A DNA stretch of 64,000 nucleotides from Amycolatopsis orientalis DSM 40040 = KCTC 9412 (GTDB lineage Bacteria; Actinomycetota; Actinomycetes; Mycobacteriales; Pseudonocardiaceae), in NCBI RefSeq assembly GCF_000478275.1, contig NZ_ASJB01000064.1, positions 62,001 through 126,000 of the forward strand, written 5' to 3'. The notes below the pieces were generated by a model that worked only from the letters and a program-made list of their open reading frames with translations, made no database searches and was not told where the DNA came from. Each line of letters begins with the position of its first letter. Position 1 is the first letter of the stretch. This document shows, in pieces, positions 8,614 to 15,984 of this stretch. The position numbers and the translations under genes were made by a program.

Positions 8614-8987
8614 TTCTCGCTCCGCGCGGCCTTGACCCGCGCCTCCTCCTTGCGGACCTCGGCGTGGGTCTCGCGCTCCCGCTTCAGCCAATCCGGGGCG
8701 GCGGTCTTGATCTCTTCGATCTGCTCGGTGGTGAGGGCCTCGGTGATCCCGCCGCGCGCCAGGCCGCTGATGGAGATGCCCAGCTTCGCCGCGATGACCG
8801 GCCGCGGGTGCGGCCCGTTGCGGCGAAGCTCCCGCAGCCACTCGGGCGGTTCGGCCTGCAGCGCGTTCAGCTCGTCGCGGGAGACGACACCCTCCTGGAA
8901 CTCCGCCGGGGTGGCCTCGAGGTACACACCCAGCTTCTTCGCCGCTGTCGCGGGCTTCATCGTTTGAGGGGTCTTGTGCGACGTCAT
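8610..8987 (-). CDS. DUF5997 family protein
   Basis: A 125-residue cytoplasmic protein. Start is the ATG at 8987 (MTSHKTPQTMKPATAAKKLG). The body has a helical, HTH-like segment around RPVIAAKLGISISGLARGGI and a charged C-terminus. It resembles the actinobacterial family I know as DUF5997, of unknown function. The longer frame upstream (to 9026) adds 13 residues without a recognisable ribosome site. It is tail-to-tail with the LysR-effector-domain gene. Confidence 0.8.
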   Translation of the reverse strand: MTSHKTPQTMKPATAAKKLGVYLEATPAEFQEGVVSRDELNALQAEPPEWLRELRRNGPHPRPVIAAKLGISISGLARGGITEALTTEQIEEIKTAAPDWLKRERETHAEVRKEEARVKAARSEN

Positions 8988-9078
8988 TGCCTCAGGGTAA
9001 CGAGCGCCCCGGAGCCTGGAGTTCACGCCCTGTGATCAGGCGCTCGGTCCGTCATGCGCCCTCAGCGCTCGTGGCGGT

Positions 9079-9573
9079 CTAGAGGTAGTCGAAGAACCGG
9101 TCCCACCACGACGGCGGCCGGTCCGGCGGGTAGAGGGCGTCGAATCCGCTGATGCCGGTGTACCTGGTCCACAACGGATGTTCGGAGACGGGCAGGTAGC
9201 CGAGTGCTTCCAGTTCGTCTTCGATCCGTCTTCGTTCCGCCGCCGGGAAGAACTCCCGTTCCTCGTCTTCGTCGTAGCTGCCCGGATATCCCAGGGTCAC
9301 CGCCACCAGGCCGCCGAAATTGCTGACCGTGACGGTCAGGTGGTCGACGGCCGACGTCGCGTCCGCCGGGATCACGATCCTGCCGAAATGGCTGGCGTCC
9401 TGGACGTGCCGGTCGACCTCGCAGGAGCAGCCGAATCGCCGGTCGAGCCGCTCGGCCAGCCGTTCGAAGCGGGCCCGTTCGGCCGGGCCGTCGAAGTCGT
9501 GCGGTACCTCCCAGTGGCCGTGCTCGTCCAGCTCGCGCAGGACCGCCCAGGTCTGCTGTTCGTCGAGGGGCAT
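9079..9573 (-). CDS. Hypothetical acidic protein
   Basis: A 164-residue soluble, strongly acidic protein with no signal peptide. The ATG at 9573 is preceded by GGGAGG. Visible features: an N-terminal helical part, a CSCEVDRH motif, a central strand region (VDHLTVTVSNFGGLVAVTL), an acidic run YDEDEEREFF and a Trp-rich C-terminus (PPSWWDRFFDYL). I do not recognise the family. Codon use and ribosome site support it as a real gene. Confidence 0.7.
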   Translation of the reverse strand: MPLDEQQTWAVLRELDEHGHWEVPHDFDGPAERARFERLAERLDRRFGCSCEVDRHVQDASHFGRIVIPADATSAVDHLTVTVSNFGGLVAVTLGYPGSYDEDEEREFFPAAERRRIEDELEALGYLPVSEHPLWTRYTGISGFDALYPPDRPPSWWDRFFDYL

Positions 9574-9757
9574 CGTCGCCTCCCGGCCTCAGGTGGTCTA
9601 GTCCACTTATCGAATTGACCTTAACCAGCCGGATCCCGTGCGGACAATGGTGGGACGAATTCCGGCAGGAAAAAGTTTCGCGGGGACCGATGAGTTTCCG
9701 CGTGGTCGTGTCTCTGCATGGGGGTAAGGACCGGAACGACCCCTTGGGGAGCGAGAC

Positions 9758-10347
9758 ATGCGCAAGCTCATCGTCACCATCCTGATGTCCCTCGACGGCC
9801 ACTACGAAGGCCCGGGCGGGAACTTCATGGTCATGCCGCTGGACAACGAGTTCGACACCCACAACCGCGCCGAACTGGCCGAAGCCGGAACCCTCCTGCT
9901 GGGTGCCAGGACATTCCAGCTGTTCCAGGGCTTCTGGCCGCGAATGGCGGGCGACCCGGCCGCGACCGAGGTGCACGGGCGATTTCCCGGCGCAACGGCG
10001 AGATCGAGAAGGTGGTCGTCTCCGACACACCCGCCGAAGAACAGGACGGGCCGTACCGCGACACCACCACGTTCGTGCGCCGGGCCGACGCGCACGAGTA
10101 CATCGCCGAACTGAAACGCGGTGAAGGCGCGCCCATCCTGATGTTCGGCAGCCGCGTGCTCTGGAACGACCTCCTCGCCGCCGGGCTCGTCGACGAGTTC
10201 GACATCGTGCTGGGGGCCGGCGTACTCGGCGGCGGCACCCCCGCGTTCGACGGGAAGACGACCGCGCGTCTGCGGTTGCTGGGCAGCGAAACCCATGAGG
10301 GGTCGGAGAACATCGTCCTCCGCTACGCCGTCGAGAAGCAGGGGTAG
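9758..10347 (+). pseudogene. RibD C-terminal / dihydrofolate-reductase-like protein, frameshifted
   Basis: Two overlapping frames together give one RibD_C-type reductase of about 196 residues. The first, from ATG 9758, encodes MRKLIVTILMSLDGHYEGPG up to about TEVHG near 9979. The second frame continues as AISRRNGEIEKVVVSDTPAE and runs to the stop at 10347, including FGSRVLWNDLLAAGLVDEF and VLGAGVLGGGTP. Joining them needs one extra base around 9976-9982 (for example CACCGGGCG instead of CACGGGCG). Either the gene is recently inactivated or the base was lost in sequencing. A ribosome site (GGGGAGCGAG) precedes the start. The family includes poorly characterised NADPH-dependent reductases. Confidence 0.85.
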
Positions 10348-10445
10348 CGCCAGCGCTACCCGGAATCGGGGAGGCCGCCCTCCTGATCTTCGCGTCCGAT
10401 CCGGCCATCGTTGTCCGTGGTGATCCGGTCGACGAAGGAGTACGA

Positions 10446-11600
10446 ATGACGGGCAAGAGCACCACGACGGTACGCAAGGGTGTTGTGGTCCTGACGGTGG
10501 CGGGGCTGATGGCTGCGGTGTGGACCACCGCGGCGGAGGCGGCCCCGCCCGGGGGTCAGGAGCTGCGGAAGAGCCTCGACTCGTTGGTGAGCCAGGAGAA
10601 ATTCCCGGCCGCGCTGGCCTCGGTGACCAACCGGGGACGCACGACGTCGCTGGTCGCGGGGTCCTCGCGGATCGATCGCCGGGTCCCCGTCCCGCGGGAC
10701 GGCTCGGTCCGGGCAGGCAGCAACACGAAGACGTTCACCGCGATCGTCGTCCTGCAACTGGTGGCGGAGGGCAAAGTGGACCTGGACGCGCCGATCGAGA
10801 AGTACCTGCCGGGACTCGTGCGCGGCGAAGGCATCGATGCCACAAAGATCACCATCCGGCAGCTGCTGCAGCACACCAGCGGGCTCCCGAACTATACCGA
10901 GCACATCGGGGTGGGGGAGTTCGAGCGGATCCAGCACAGGTTCTTCCAGCCGCACGATCTGCTCGCCGCGGCGCTGGCCCATCCGGCGAAGTTCGCCCCC
11001 GGCGCCAAATGGGAGTACAGCAACACGGGTTACCTGCTGGCGGGCATGGTGATCGAGAAGGTGACCGGACGCCCGGTGCAGGAGCAGATCACCGAACGCG
11101 TCATCAGGAAGGCGGGCCTGCGGCACACCTATTGGCCGCAGCCCGGCGACCAGACCATCCAGGGGCCGCATCCCCAGGGGTACGCGATCGGCAGCGCAGC
11201 GAGCGGCGAGGTGATCGACGCGACCGAGCTGGATCCGTCCTGGGGCGGGGCCGCGGGCCAGCTGATCTCGACGCCGGGCGACCTCGCGAAGTTCTTCCGC
11301 GTGCTGCTCGACGGGGCGTTGCTGCCGCGCGAGCAGCTGGCCGAGATGCGGAAGACCGTCGACGCCCCGGTGTTCCCGGGTGCCCGCTACGGCCTCGGCC
11401 TGGTGAGCAACCCGCTCAGCTGCGGTGGCGTGTACTGGGGGCACGGCGGCGACATCCACGGGTTCGAGACCCGGGGTGGGGCCACGGAAGACGGCCGCAC
11501 CGTCGGACTCGCGGTCACCGCGATGCCGGGGACCTTCGGCGACGGCGAGCGGGGCAGCGCAGCCGTTATGGCCACAGTGGACACCGCTTTCTGCAAGTGA
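10446..11600 (+). CDS. Secreted class C beta-lactamase / D-Ala-D-Ala carboxypeptidase-like serine hydrolase
   Basis: A 384-residue exported serine hydrolase of the S12 penicillin-binding/AmpC fold. A signal peptide covers residues 1-35 (ending AAEAAPP). The catalytic SxxK is S92-N-T-K95. The second motif is Y191-S-N193 in EYSNTGYLLAG. The third (KTG-like) position is represented by GHGGDIHGF near the C-terminus, as in esterase-type members. The ATG at 10446 is preceded by GAAGGAG. It is probably a peptidase or esterase acting outside the membrane; a true beta-lactamase role cannot be claimed. A 46-bp palindrome follows 4 nt after the stop. Confidence 0.9.
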   Translation: MTGKSTTTVRKGVVVLTVAGLMAAVWTTAAEAAPPGGQELRKSLDSLVSQEKFPAALASVTNRGRTTSLVAGSSRIDRRVPVPRDGSVRAGSNTKTFTAIVVLQLVAEGKVDLDAPIEKYLPGLVRGEGIDATKITIRQLLQHTSGLPNYTEHIGVGEFERIQHRFFQPHDLLAAALAHPAKFAPGAKWEYSNTGYLLAGMVIEKVTGRPVQEQITERVIRKAGLRHTYWPQPGDQTIQGPHPQGYAIGSAASGEVIDATELDPSWGGAAGQLISTPGDLAKFFRVLLDGALLPREQLAEMRKTVDAPVFPGARYGLGLVSNPLSCGGVYWGHGGDIHGFETRGGATEDGRTVGLAVTAMPGTFGDGERGSAAVMATVDTAFCK

Positions 11601-11603
11601 CCC

Positions 11604-11649
11604 CTCGTGAGTGGTAATGACGGTTAGAACCGTCATTACCACTCACGAG
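11604..11649. repeat. 46-bp perfect palindrome, copy 2 (left border of palindrome island)
   Basis: Same arms as the copy at 7787, but with AG rather than CT at the centre, i.e. the opposite orientation. It begins 4 nt after the serine hydrolase stop. Confidence 0.95.
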
Positions 11650-11668
11650 ACCGGCGGTCTCGACCCCG

Positions 11669-11687
11669 GTCCGTGAAGGACTCCTTC
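11669..11687. repeat. 19-bp inverted repeat, left copy
   Basis: GTCCGTGAAGGACTCCTTC occurs here and, exactly reverse-complemented, at 12189-12207. Each copy contains the small palindrome GAAGGA-C-TCCTTC. The pair lies just inside the two flanking 46-bp palindromes. Confidence 0.9.
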
Positions 11688-11758
11688 TACCTTCAGGGCC
11701 AGGGCCTGGCAAAGTCGCAGAGTTGCTGGTCCGCGCCGCTCCTGGGACGGTGGCCAGC

Positions 11759-11815
11759 GTGAGGGGTGTGTGGATTTAGGGACGTTCAACGTCCCTAAAT
11801 CCACACACCCCTCAC
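11759..11815. repeat. 57-bp perfect palindrome with GTTCAAC tip
   Basis: Arms of 28 bp begin GTGAGGGGTGTGTGGATTTA and end GGGACGTT; the centre is one C. The right arm is the exact complement. It is too long and too perfect for an ordinary terminator and has no T-tract. Confidence 0.95.
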
Positions 11816-11952
11816 TAGCGGTAACGCTTGCGCGCCGCCAGCCGCAGGGAGTGCCTTCATGGGCTTCCGGCTGCGGTGAGTGGTGGGGCTGGTGGTTAGT
11901 GCTGCTCGTGGTGGTCCGGGTGTGACGTCGCTGGTGTTTGCGGGGTTCGACT

Positions 11953-11991
11953 GGGGAAGATTCCGGACGTTCAACGTCCGCAATCTTCCCC
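11953..11991. repeat. 39-bp palindrome with GTTCAAC tip
   Basis: The arms are GGGGAAGATTCCGGACGTT and its complement (19+1+19), with a single mismatch at arm position 11. The tip GGACGTTCAACGTCC is shared with the 57-bp palindrome at 11759 while the stem sequence differs. Confidence 0.93.
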
Positions 11992-12068
11992 ACTCGGGGT
12001 GTGCCGGGTGCTCGGGGGTATGTCCCTGATCCTCTGTTGATCAAGCTTCGCAACCGAGTGTGACCCGA

Positions 12069-12115
12069 GTCTATGAAGGAATTGGGACACTCAACGTCCC
12101 AATTCCTTCATAGAC
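12069..12115. repeat. 47-bp palindrome, third of the GTTCAAC-like group
   Basis: 20-bp perfect arms (GTCTATGAAGGAATTGGGAC and complement) enclose the 7-nt loop ACTCAAC. The tip is a near copy of the GTTCAAC tips of the two neighbouring palindromes. Confidence 0.93.
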
Positions 12116-12188
12116 GGCTGCACCACGACGAAGAGGTACCCGACCTGCAAAATGCCGACTTTGCCGGGACCCTGACCTTCAGGGTAGG

Positions 12189-12207
12189 GAAGGAGTCCTT
12201 CACGGAC
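12189..12207. repeat. 19-bp inverted repeat, right copy
   Basis: Exact reverse complement of 11669-11687. It is preceded by a small hairpin, CCCTGA-CC-TTCAGGG. Confidence 0.9.
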
Positions 12208-12247
12208 AGCGCGGGGCCCAAGACACGGTGACGGGCGCAGGTCAAGT

Positions 12248-12293
12248 CTCGTGAGTGGTAATGACGGTTAGAACCGTCATTACCACTCACGAG
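12248..12293. repeat. 46-bp perfect palindrome, copy 3 (right border of palindrome island)
   Basis: Identical to the copy at 11604, including the AG centre. It lies 47 nt past the stop of the minus-strand PEP-mutase-like gene. Confidence 0.95.
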
Positions 12294-12339
12294 GCTCGGT
12301 GCCGACGCCTCACCAGTCGGGCGCTCGTAAGTGCCAGGT

Positions 12340-13083
12340 CTAGAGGTTCGTGAGGGCCGTCTTGAAGCCTTCCAGTGCCGCGCGATAGAAGCGGGGACCG
12401 TAGGACACCCGTGCCACGCCCAGTTCCCGGAGCGCCGCCAGATCCAGTTCCTCGCCGACGTTCCCGTTGACCGGGCACCCGAGTTCGATGACCAGCGCGG
12501 CGAGGTCGTCCCGCCGCCGCACGCCGATCGGGTACACACAGTCGGCACCGGCCTCCCGGTAGAGCCTGCCCCGCCGGACGGCCTCGGCGAGCCTGTCCGG
12601 CTCAGGAATCCCGCGGTCACCCAGGAACGTGTCGACCCGGGCGTTGACGACGATCGGGACGCCCGCTTCGGTCGCCGCGGCGCGGATGTCCGCGAGCCGC
12701 TGGGCGTGCTCGCCGGCGTCGACCAGCCCGCCCGAGGAGTGATCGGTGTCCTCCAGGTTGCAGCCGACGGCACCCGTCTCCAGCAGCCGCTCCACGAATT
12801 CCCGTGGCGCCAGGCCGTAACCCGCTTCCGCGTCCACGGTCACCGGCACGGAGACCGCGCGGGCGACCCGGCCCGCGGCGGCGAACATCTCTTGCCATGG
12901 CGCGCCTTCGCCGTCGGGGTAACCGAGCATGGCCGAGACGGCGGCACTGGCGGTGGCGACCGCGGGGAACCCCGCCTCCGCCACGATCTCTGCGCTCGCC
13001 GCGTCCCAGACGTTCGGCAGGACCAGCATCTCCCCGCTGTGCAGGCGGCGGAGCGTTTCGGCGCGAGCCTTCTGATCGGTCAT
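12340..13083 (-). CDS. Isocitrate lyase / phosphoenolpyruvate mutase family protein
   Basis: A 247-residue TIM-barrel protein of the ICL/PEPM superfamily. It starts at ATG 13083 (MTDQKARAETLRRLHSGEML). Family landmarks are LPNVWDAASAEIVAEAGFPA, the metal and substrate region VTVDAEAGYG (acidic residue positions conserved), CNLEDTDH and VVNARVDTF. The KKCGH motif of true isocitrate lyases is absent, so it belongs to the small, poorly characterised oxaloacetate-decarboxylase/PEPM-like branch. Its start overlaps the stop of the upstream exporter by ATGA, placing it last in a sigma factor-exporter-PEPM unit. Confidence 0.88.
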   Translation of the reverse strand: MTDQKARAETLRRLHSGEMLVLPNVWDAASAEIVAEAGFPAVATASAAVSAMLGYPDGEGAPWQEMFAAAGRVARAVSVPVTVDAEAGYGLAPREFVERLLETGAVGCNLEDTDHSSGGLVDAGEHAQRLADIRAAATEAGVPIVVNARVDTFLGDRGIPEPDRLAEAVRRGRLYREAGADCVYPIGVRRRDDLAALVIELGCPVNGNVGEELDLAALRELGVARVSYGPRFYRAALEGFKTALTNL

Positions 13084-14495
13084 CGGTCTCCTCCTCGATC
13101 GGTACCGGACAGGGCGGGTGCCCGCGGAGCTTCGGCCGGTCGCCTGCCCGGCATACCCAAGGCGACCAGCATGCCGGTGAAGGCGAACGCGACGACGGCG
13201 ACCATCGCGGTCGTGAACCCGCCGCCGAATTCCGACGGCGACAGGTAACTTCCGGCACCGGCGAAGACGGCCACCGTCACCGCGACGCCGAACACCCCGC
13301 CGAAGATCCGCAACATCATGAACGCGCCGGAAGCCTGGCCGATCTCTTGCGGCCGGACGGCTCCGACAACCGAGCGCTGCGCGGCGGGCATGGCCGACGT
13401 GATGCCGACACCGCTGACGATCAACCCGGGCAGCAGAACGGCGTAGCTCGTGCCGGGTTCGGCGACCAGGGCGATCCACCTCATGCCGATGGTCTGGAGC
13501 AGCAGCCCGGCGGCCACGAACGTCCGCGCGCTGTACTTGTCGGCCAGTTTGCCCGCGATGGGCGCGCAGATCATCAGGGTCGCGGTCCACGGCATCATCC
13601 GCAGCCCCGCCTCGAACGGCCCGAAGCCCTGCGCGGTCTGGAAGTACTGCGGCAGGAAGAACAACGTGCCGTACAGCGAGGCGAAAACGCAGAAGTTCGC
13701 CGCGTTGGCCGTGGAGAAGGCCCTCAGCCGGAAGAACCGCATCGGCAGCATCGGCGCTTCGCTGTGCCGTTCCCAGAACGCGAACGCGATCACCAGGGCG
13801 ACGCCGAGTACCAGCGCGCCCAGCACCTCGGCGCTGCCCCAGCCCGCGAGGTTCCCCCGGACCAGTCCCCAGACGATGCCCAGCGCTCCCAAGGTCACCA
13901 GGACGACACCGCCCACGTCGAACCGGTTGTTCGGGCCCGCGCTCTCGTCGACGCGCCGGAGCGTCAGCAGGACGGCGGCCACGCCGACCGGCAGGTTGAG
14001 CCAGAAGATCCACTGCCACGCCAGCCCCTCGGCGATCGCGCCGCCGATGAACGGGCCGCTGAACGTCGCCAGGCCGGTGAGCCCCAGGTAGAGCCCCATC
14101 GCCTTGCCCCGCCGCTCGGGCGGGAAGATCGCGCTGATCAGGGTGAGCGACAACGGCAGCACCAGCGCGGCACCGGCGCCCTGCACCGTCCGCGCGACGA
14201 TCAGCGTGCCGATGTCCGCCGACAGCGCGCAGCCCACCGAGGCGAGGGTGAACACCGCGAGGCCGGTGACGAACATCCGGCGGCGGCCGAACCGGTCACC
14301 GAGCGCTGACCCGGTGAGCAGCAGGACGGCGAAGCTGAGGTTGTAGGCGTTGACGGTCCATTCGAGTTGTTCGATCGAGGCGGTCAGATCCCGGCGGATC
14401 GTGCCCAGCGCCGTCGTCACGACCTGGCTGTCCAGCGCCATCATGAACGACGCCGATGAGGCGAGCGCCAGAACCCACGCCTGTTTGGGTGTCAA
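13080..14495 (-). CDS. MFS drug exporter, DHA2 (EmrB/QacA) type
   Basis: A 471-residue membrane transporter with about 14 hydrophobic helices. Motif A is GDRFGRRRMF after helix 2 and the DHA2 start pattern is LDSQVVTTALGTIRRDL. It likely uses the proton gradient to expel drugs or metabolites. The stop overlaps the PEPM-like start by 4 bp; upstream, 76 bp separate it from the sigma-factor gene. The ORF begins MTPKQAWVL and follows an AAGGAGA-type ribosome site. Confidence 0.93.
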   Translation of the reverse strand: MTPKQAWVLALASSASFMMALDSQVVTTALGTIRRDLTASIEQLEWTVNAYNLSFAVLLLTGSALGDRFGRRRMFVTGLAVFTLASVGCALSADIGTLIVARTVQGAGAALVLPLSLTLISAIFPPERRGKAMGLYLGLTGLATFSGPFIGGAIAEGLAWQWIFWLNLPVGVAAVLLTLRRVDESAGPNNRFDVGGVVLVTLGALGIVWGLVRGNLAGWGSAEVLGALVLGVALVIAFAFWERHSEAPMLPMRFFRLRAFSTANAANFCVFASLYGTLFFLPQYFQTAQGFGPFEAGLRMMPWTATLMICAPIAGKLADKYSARTFVAAGLLLQTIGMRWIALVAEPGTSYAVLLPGLIVSGVGITSAMPAAQRSVVGAVRPQEIGQASGAFMMLRIFGGVFGVAVTVAVFAGAGSYLSPSEFGGGFTTAMVAVVAFAFTGMLVALGMPGRRPAEAPRAPALSGTDRGGDR

Positions 14496-14571
14496 GGTTT
14501 CTCCTTGGTGGGACAGGGTTTTCGGGCAGGACGGAACACACGCCCGGCGGGCGTGTGGGATGCGGGGAGGA

Positions 14572-15591
14572 TCAGCCGCGCAGCGAGCGGGGAAGCCCGA
14601 AGGCCGCGAGCAGTGAGTTGTCGAGGAACCGGGTCACCGCGGTGATCCGGTCGCCCGCGAGGGCCAGCACGAGTACCCCGTGCGCGTGGCAGATCGGCGT
14701 CCTCGGGTCGAGGAGGTAACAGCCGAAGGCGGGCTGGCCGTTCGCCCGGGTCGGGATCAGCGAGTAGCGGTGGCCGTCCCGGAACGCGACCGTCGCCAGG
14801 AAGTTCCCGACGGCGTCCGGACCCTGGTACTCCAAGGGGAGCGGGGGCATCGTCAGCCAGGCGTCGTCGGTCAGCAGCGCCACGATGGTTTCGACGTCGC
14901 CGTTCTCGAAGGCGCGGGCGAACTCGTCGACGATCCGGCGTTCCCGCGGCGAATCCGGCAGGGGAGCGGTCTCCCGGCCGCCGTCCGGCAGCTCCCTGGC
15001 CAGTGCCGTGCGCGCCCGGTTCAGCGCGCTGGTCACCGCGTTCCCGGTGGTGTCGAGGATCTCCGCCACCTCGGCGGCGCGGAACCCGAGGACGTCCCGC
15101 AGCACCAGCACGGCCCGCTGCCGGGGCGGCAGTTGCTGGAGCGCCGCCAGGAACGCGAGCGAGATCGACTCCCTGACCTCGTACCGCGCCTCCGGACCGG
15201 GCACCAGATCGGCGATCTCGTCGAGCAGGACGTCGGGGTAGGGCTCCAGCCAGCTGGGTTCCGGACGGCGGCGCGACGGCTCGGGCAACGGGACCTCCGA
15301 TCGGTAAACCGTGTGGTCCTGCGGACGGCGGCCGCCTGCCCGCAGTGCGTTGAGGCAGCGGTTGGTCGCGATCCGGTACAGCCAGGTCCGCACGGACGCG
15401 CGTTCCTCGTACGCGCCGATCCCGCGCCACGCGGCCAGCAACGTCTCCTGCAGCAGATCCTCGGCGTCCTGCACCGAGCCCAGGATGCGGTAACAGTGCA
15501 CCTGCAGCTCACGGCGGTACGGCGCGACGAGGTCACGGAACGCCTCGCCGTCGCCGGTCTTCGCCAGGGTCAGCAGTTCGTCCGCCCGCAT
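14572..15591 (-). CDS. ECF RNA polymerase sigma factor with C-terminal SnoaL-like domain (SigX5-type)
   Basis: A 339-residue extracytoplasmic-function sigma factor. Region 2 (about 15-85) includes DAEDLLQETLLAAWRGI and WLYRIATNRCLN. Region 4 (about 135-195) includes LPPRQRAVLVLRDVLGFRAAE and NAVTSALNRAR. The C-terminal third (about 215-335) is a SnoaL/NTF2-like domain. Such domains in this sigma class substitute for a separate anti-sigma factor. The length matches the TIGR02960/SigX5 subfamily as I remember it. No anti-sigma gene is adjacent. The exporter and PEPM-like protein downstream may be its targets. Confidence 0.9.
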   Translation of the reverse strand: MRADELLTLAKTGDGEAFRDLVAPYRRELQVHCYRILGSVQDAEDLLQETLLAAWRGIGAYEERASVRTWLYRIATNRCLNALRAGGRRPQDHTVYRSEVPLPEPSRRRPEPSWLEPYPDVLLDEIADLVPGPEARYEVRESISLAFLAALQQLPPRQRAVLVLRDVLGFRAAEVAEILDTTGNAVTSALNRARTALARELPDGGRETAPLPDSPRERRIVDEFARAFENGDVETIVALLTDDAWLTMPPLPLEYQGPDAVGNFLATVAFRDGHRYSLIPTRANGQPAFGCYLLDPRTPICHAHGVLVLALAGDRITAVTRFLDNSLLAAFGLPRSLRG

Positions 15592-15760
15592 GCCCGGCTC
15601 CTTCCTCCTGTGGTGTCTCTCGAAAGGACGGACACCGCCGCCGCCGGAAACTGGTCGGTCCCCGCCCGGTTTCCCCCGGATCCGCGGAAAACCGGTTCCC
15701 GGACCGGCTCTCCCGTGGCTACACTCGCCGCCTATCGCCCCGACGAGGAAGGACAGGACA

Positions 15761-15850
15761 GTGCGTCATCGCCACGCCGCCGTCGTCCCCTCGGCTCGGT
15801 ACGAGGTGATCCTCGTGTCTTCGCGCATCCGGTGCCTGCCGCGCGGCTAG
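15761..15850 (+). CDS. 29-residue leader peptide upstream of EF-G-like gene
   Basis: GTG at 15761 follows AGGAAGGACAGGACA, one of the best ribosome sites in the window. The peptide begins MRHRHAAVVPSARYEV and ends ILVSSRIRCLPRG. A TACACT box at 15720-15725 could be the -10 element. The stop (15848-15850) lies inside a hairpin (15829-15856), and 134 nt separate it from the EF-G-like start. This layout is that of translational attenuation of antibiotic-response genes. I infer a regulatory leader; the peptide alone shows no domain. Confidence 0.7.
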   Translation: MRHRHAAVVPSARYEVILVSSRIRCLPRG

Positions 15851-15856
15851 CACCGG
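15829..15856 (+). promoter_or_regulatory. Hairpin overlapping leader stop codon (putative attenuator)
   Basis: CCGGTGC (15829-15835) pairs with GCACCGG (15850-15856). Between them, after 2-nt symmetric bulges, GCCGC pairs with GCGGC. The leader's last codons and stop are buried in the stem, so a ribosome finishing or stalling on the leader would block its folding. Confidence 0.6.
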
Positions 15857-15984
15857 CTCCTTGACGAACGCCTGACCCGCTCGCGCCCTCTTCCCGTTGT
15901 CCCGCAACGGTGACGGTCGCCTGCCCGCGTTCGCCGGAATCGCGCTGTCGAAGTTTCCGGAGATCATCTCGAAAGGTCCGCGCC

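Noticed and set aside
11643-12053. 136-codon minus-strand ORF in the palindrome island
   Set aside because: It is made largely of the palindromes read through; composition is not protein-like and no ribosome site precedes it.
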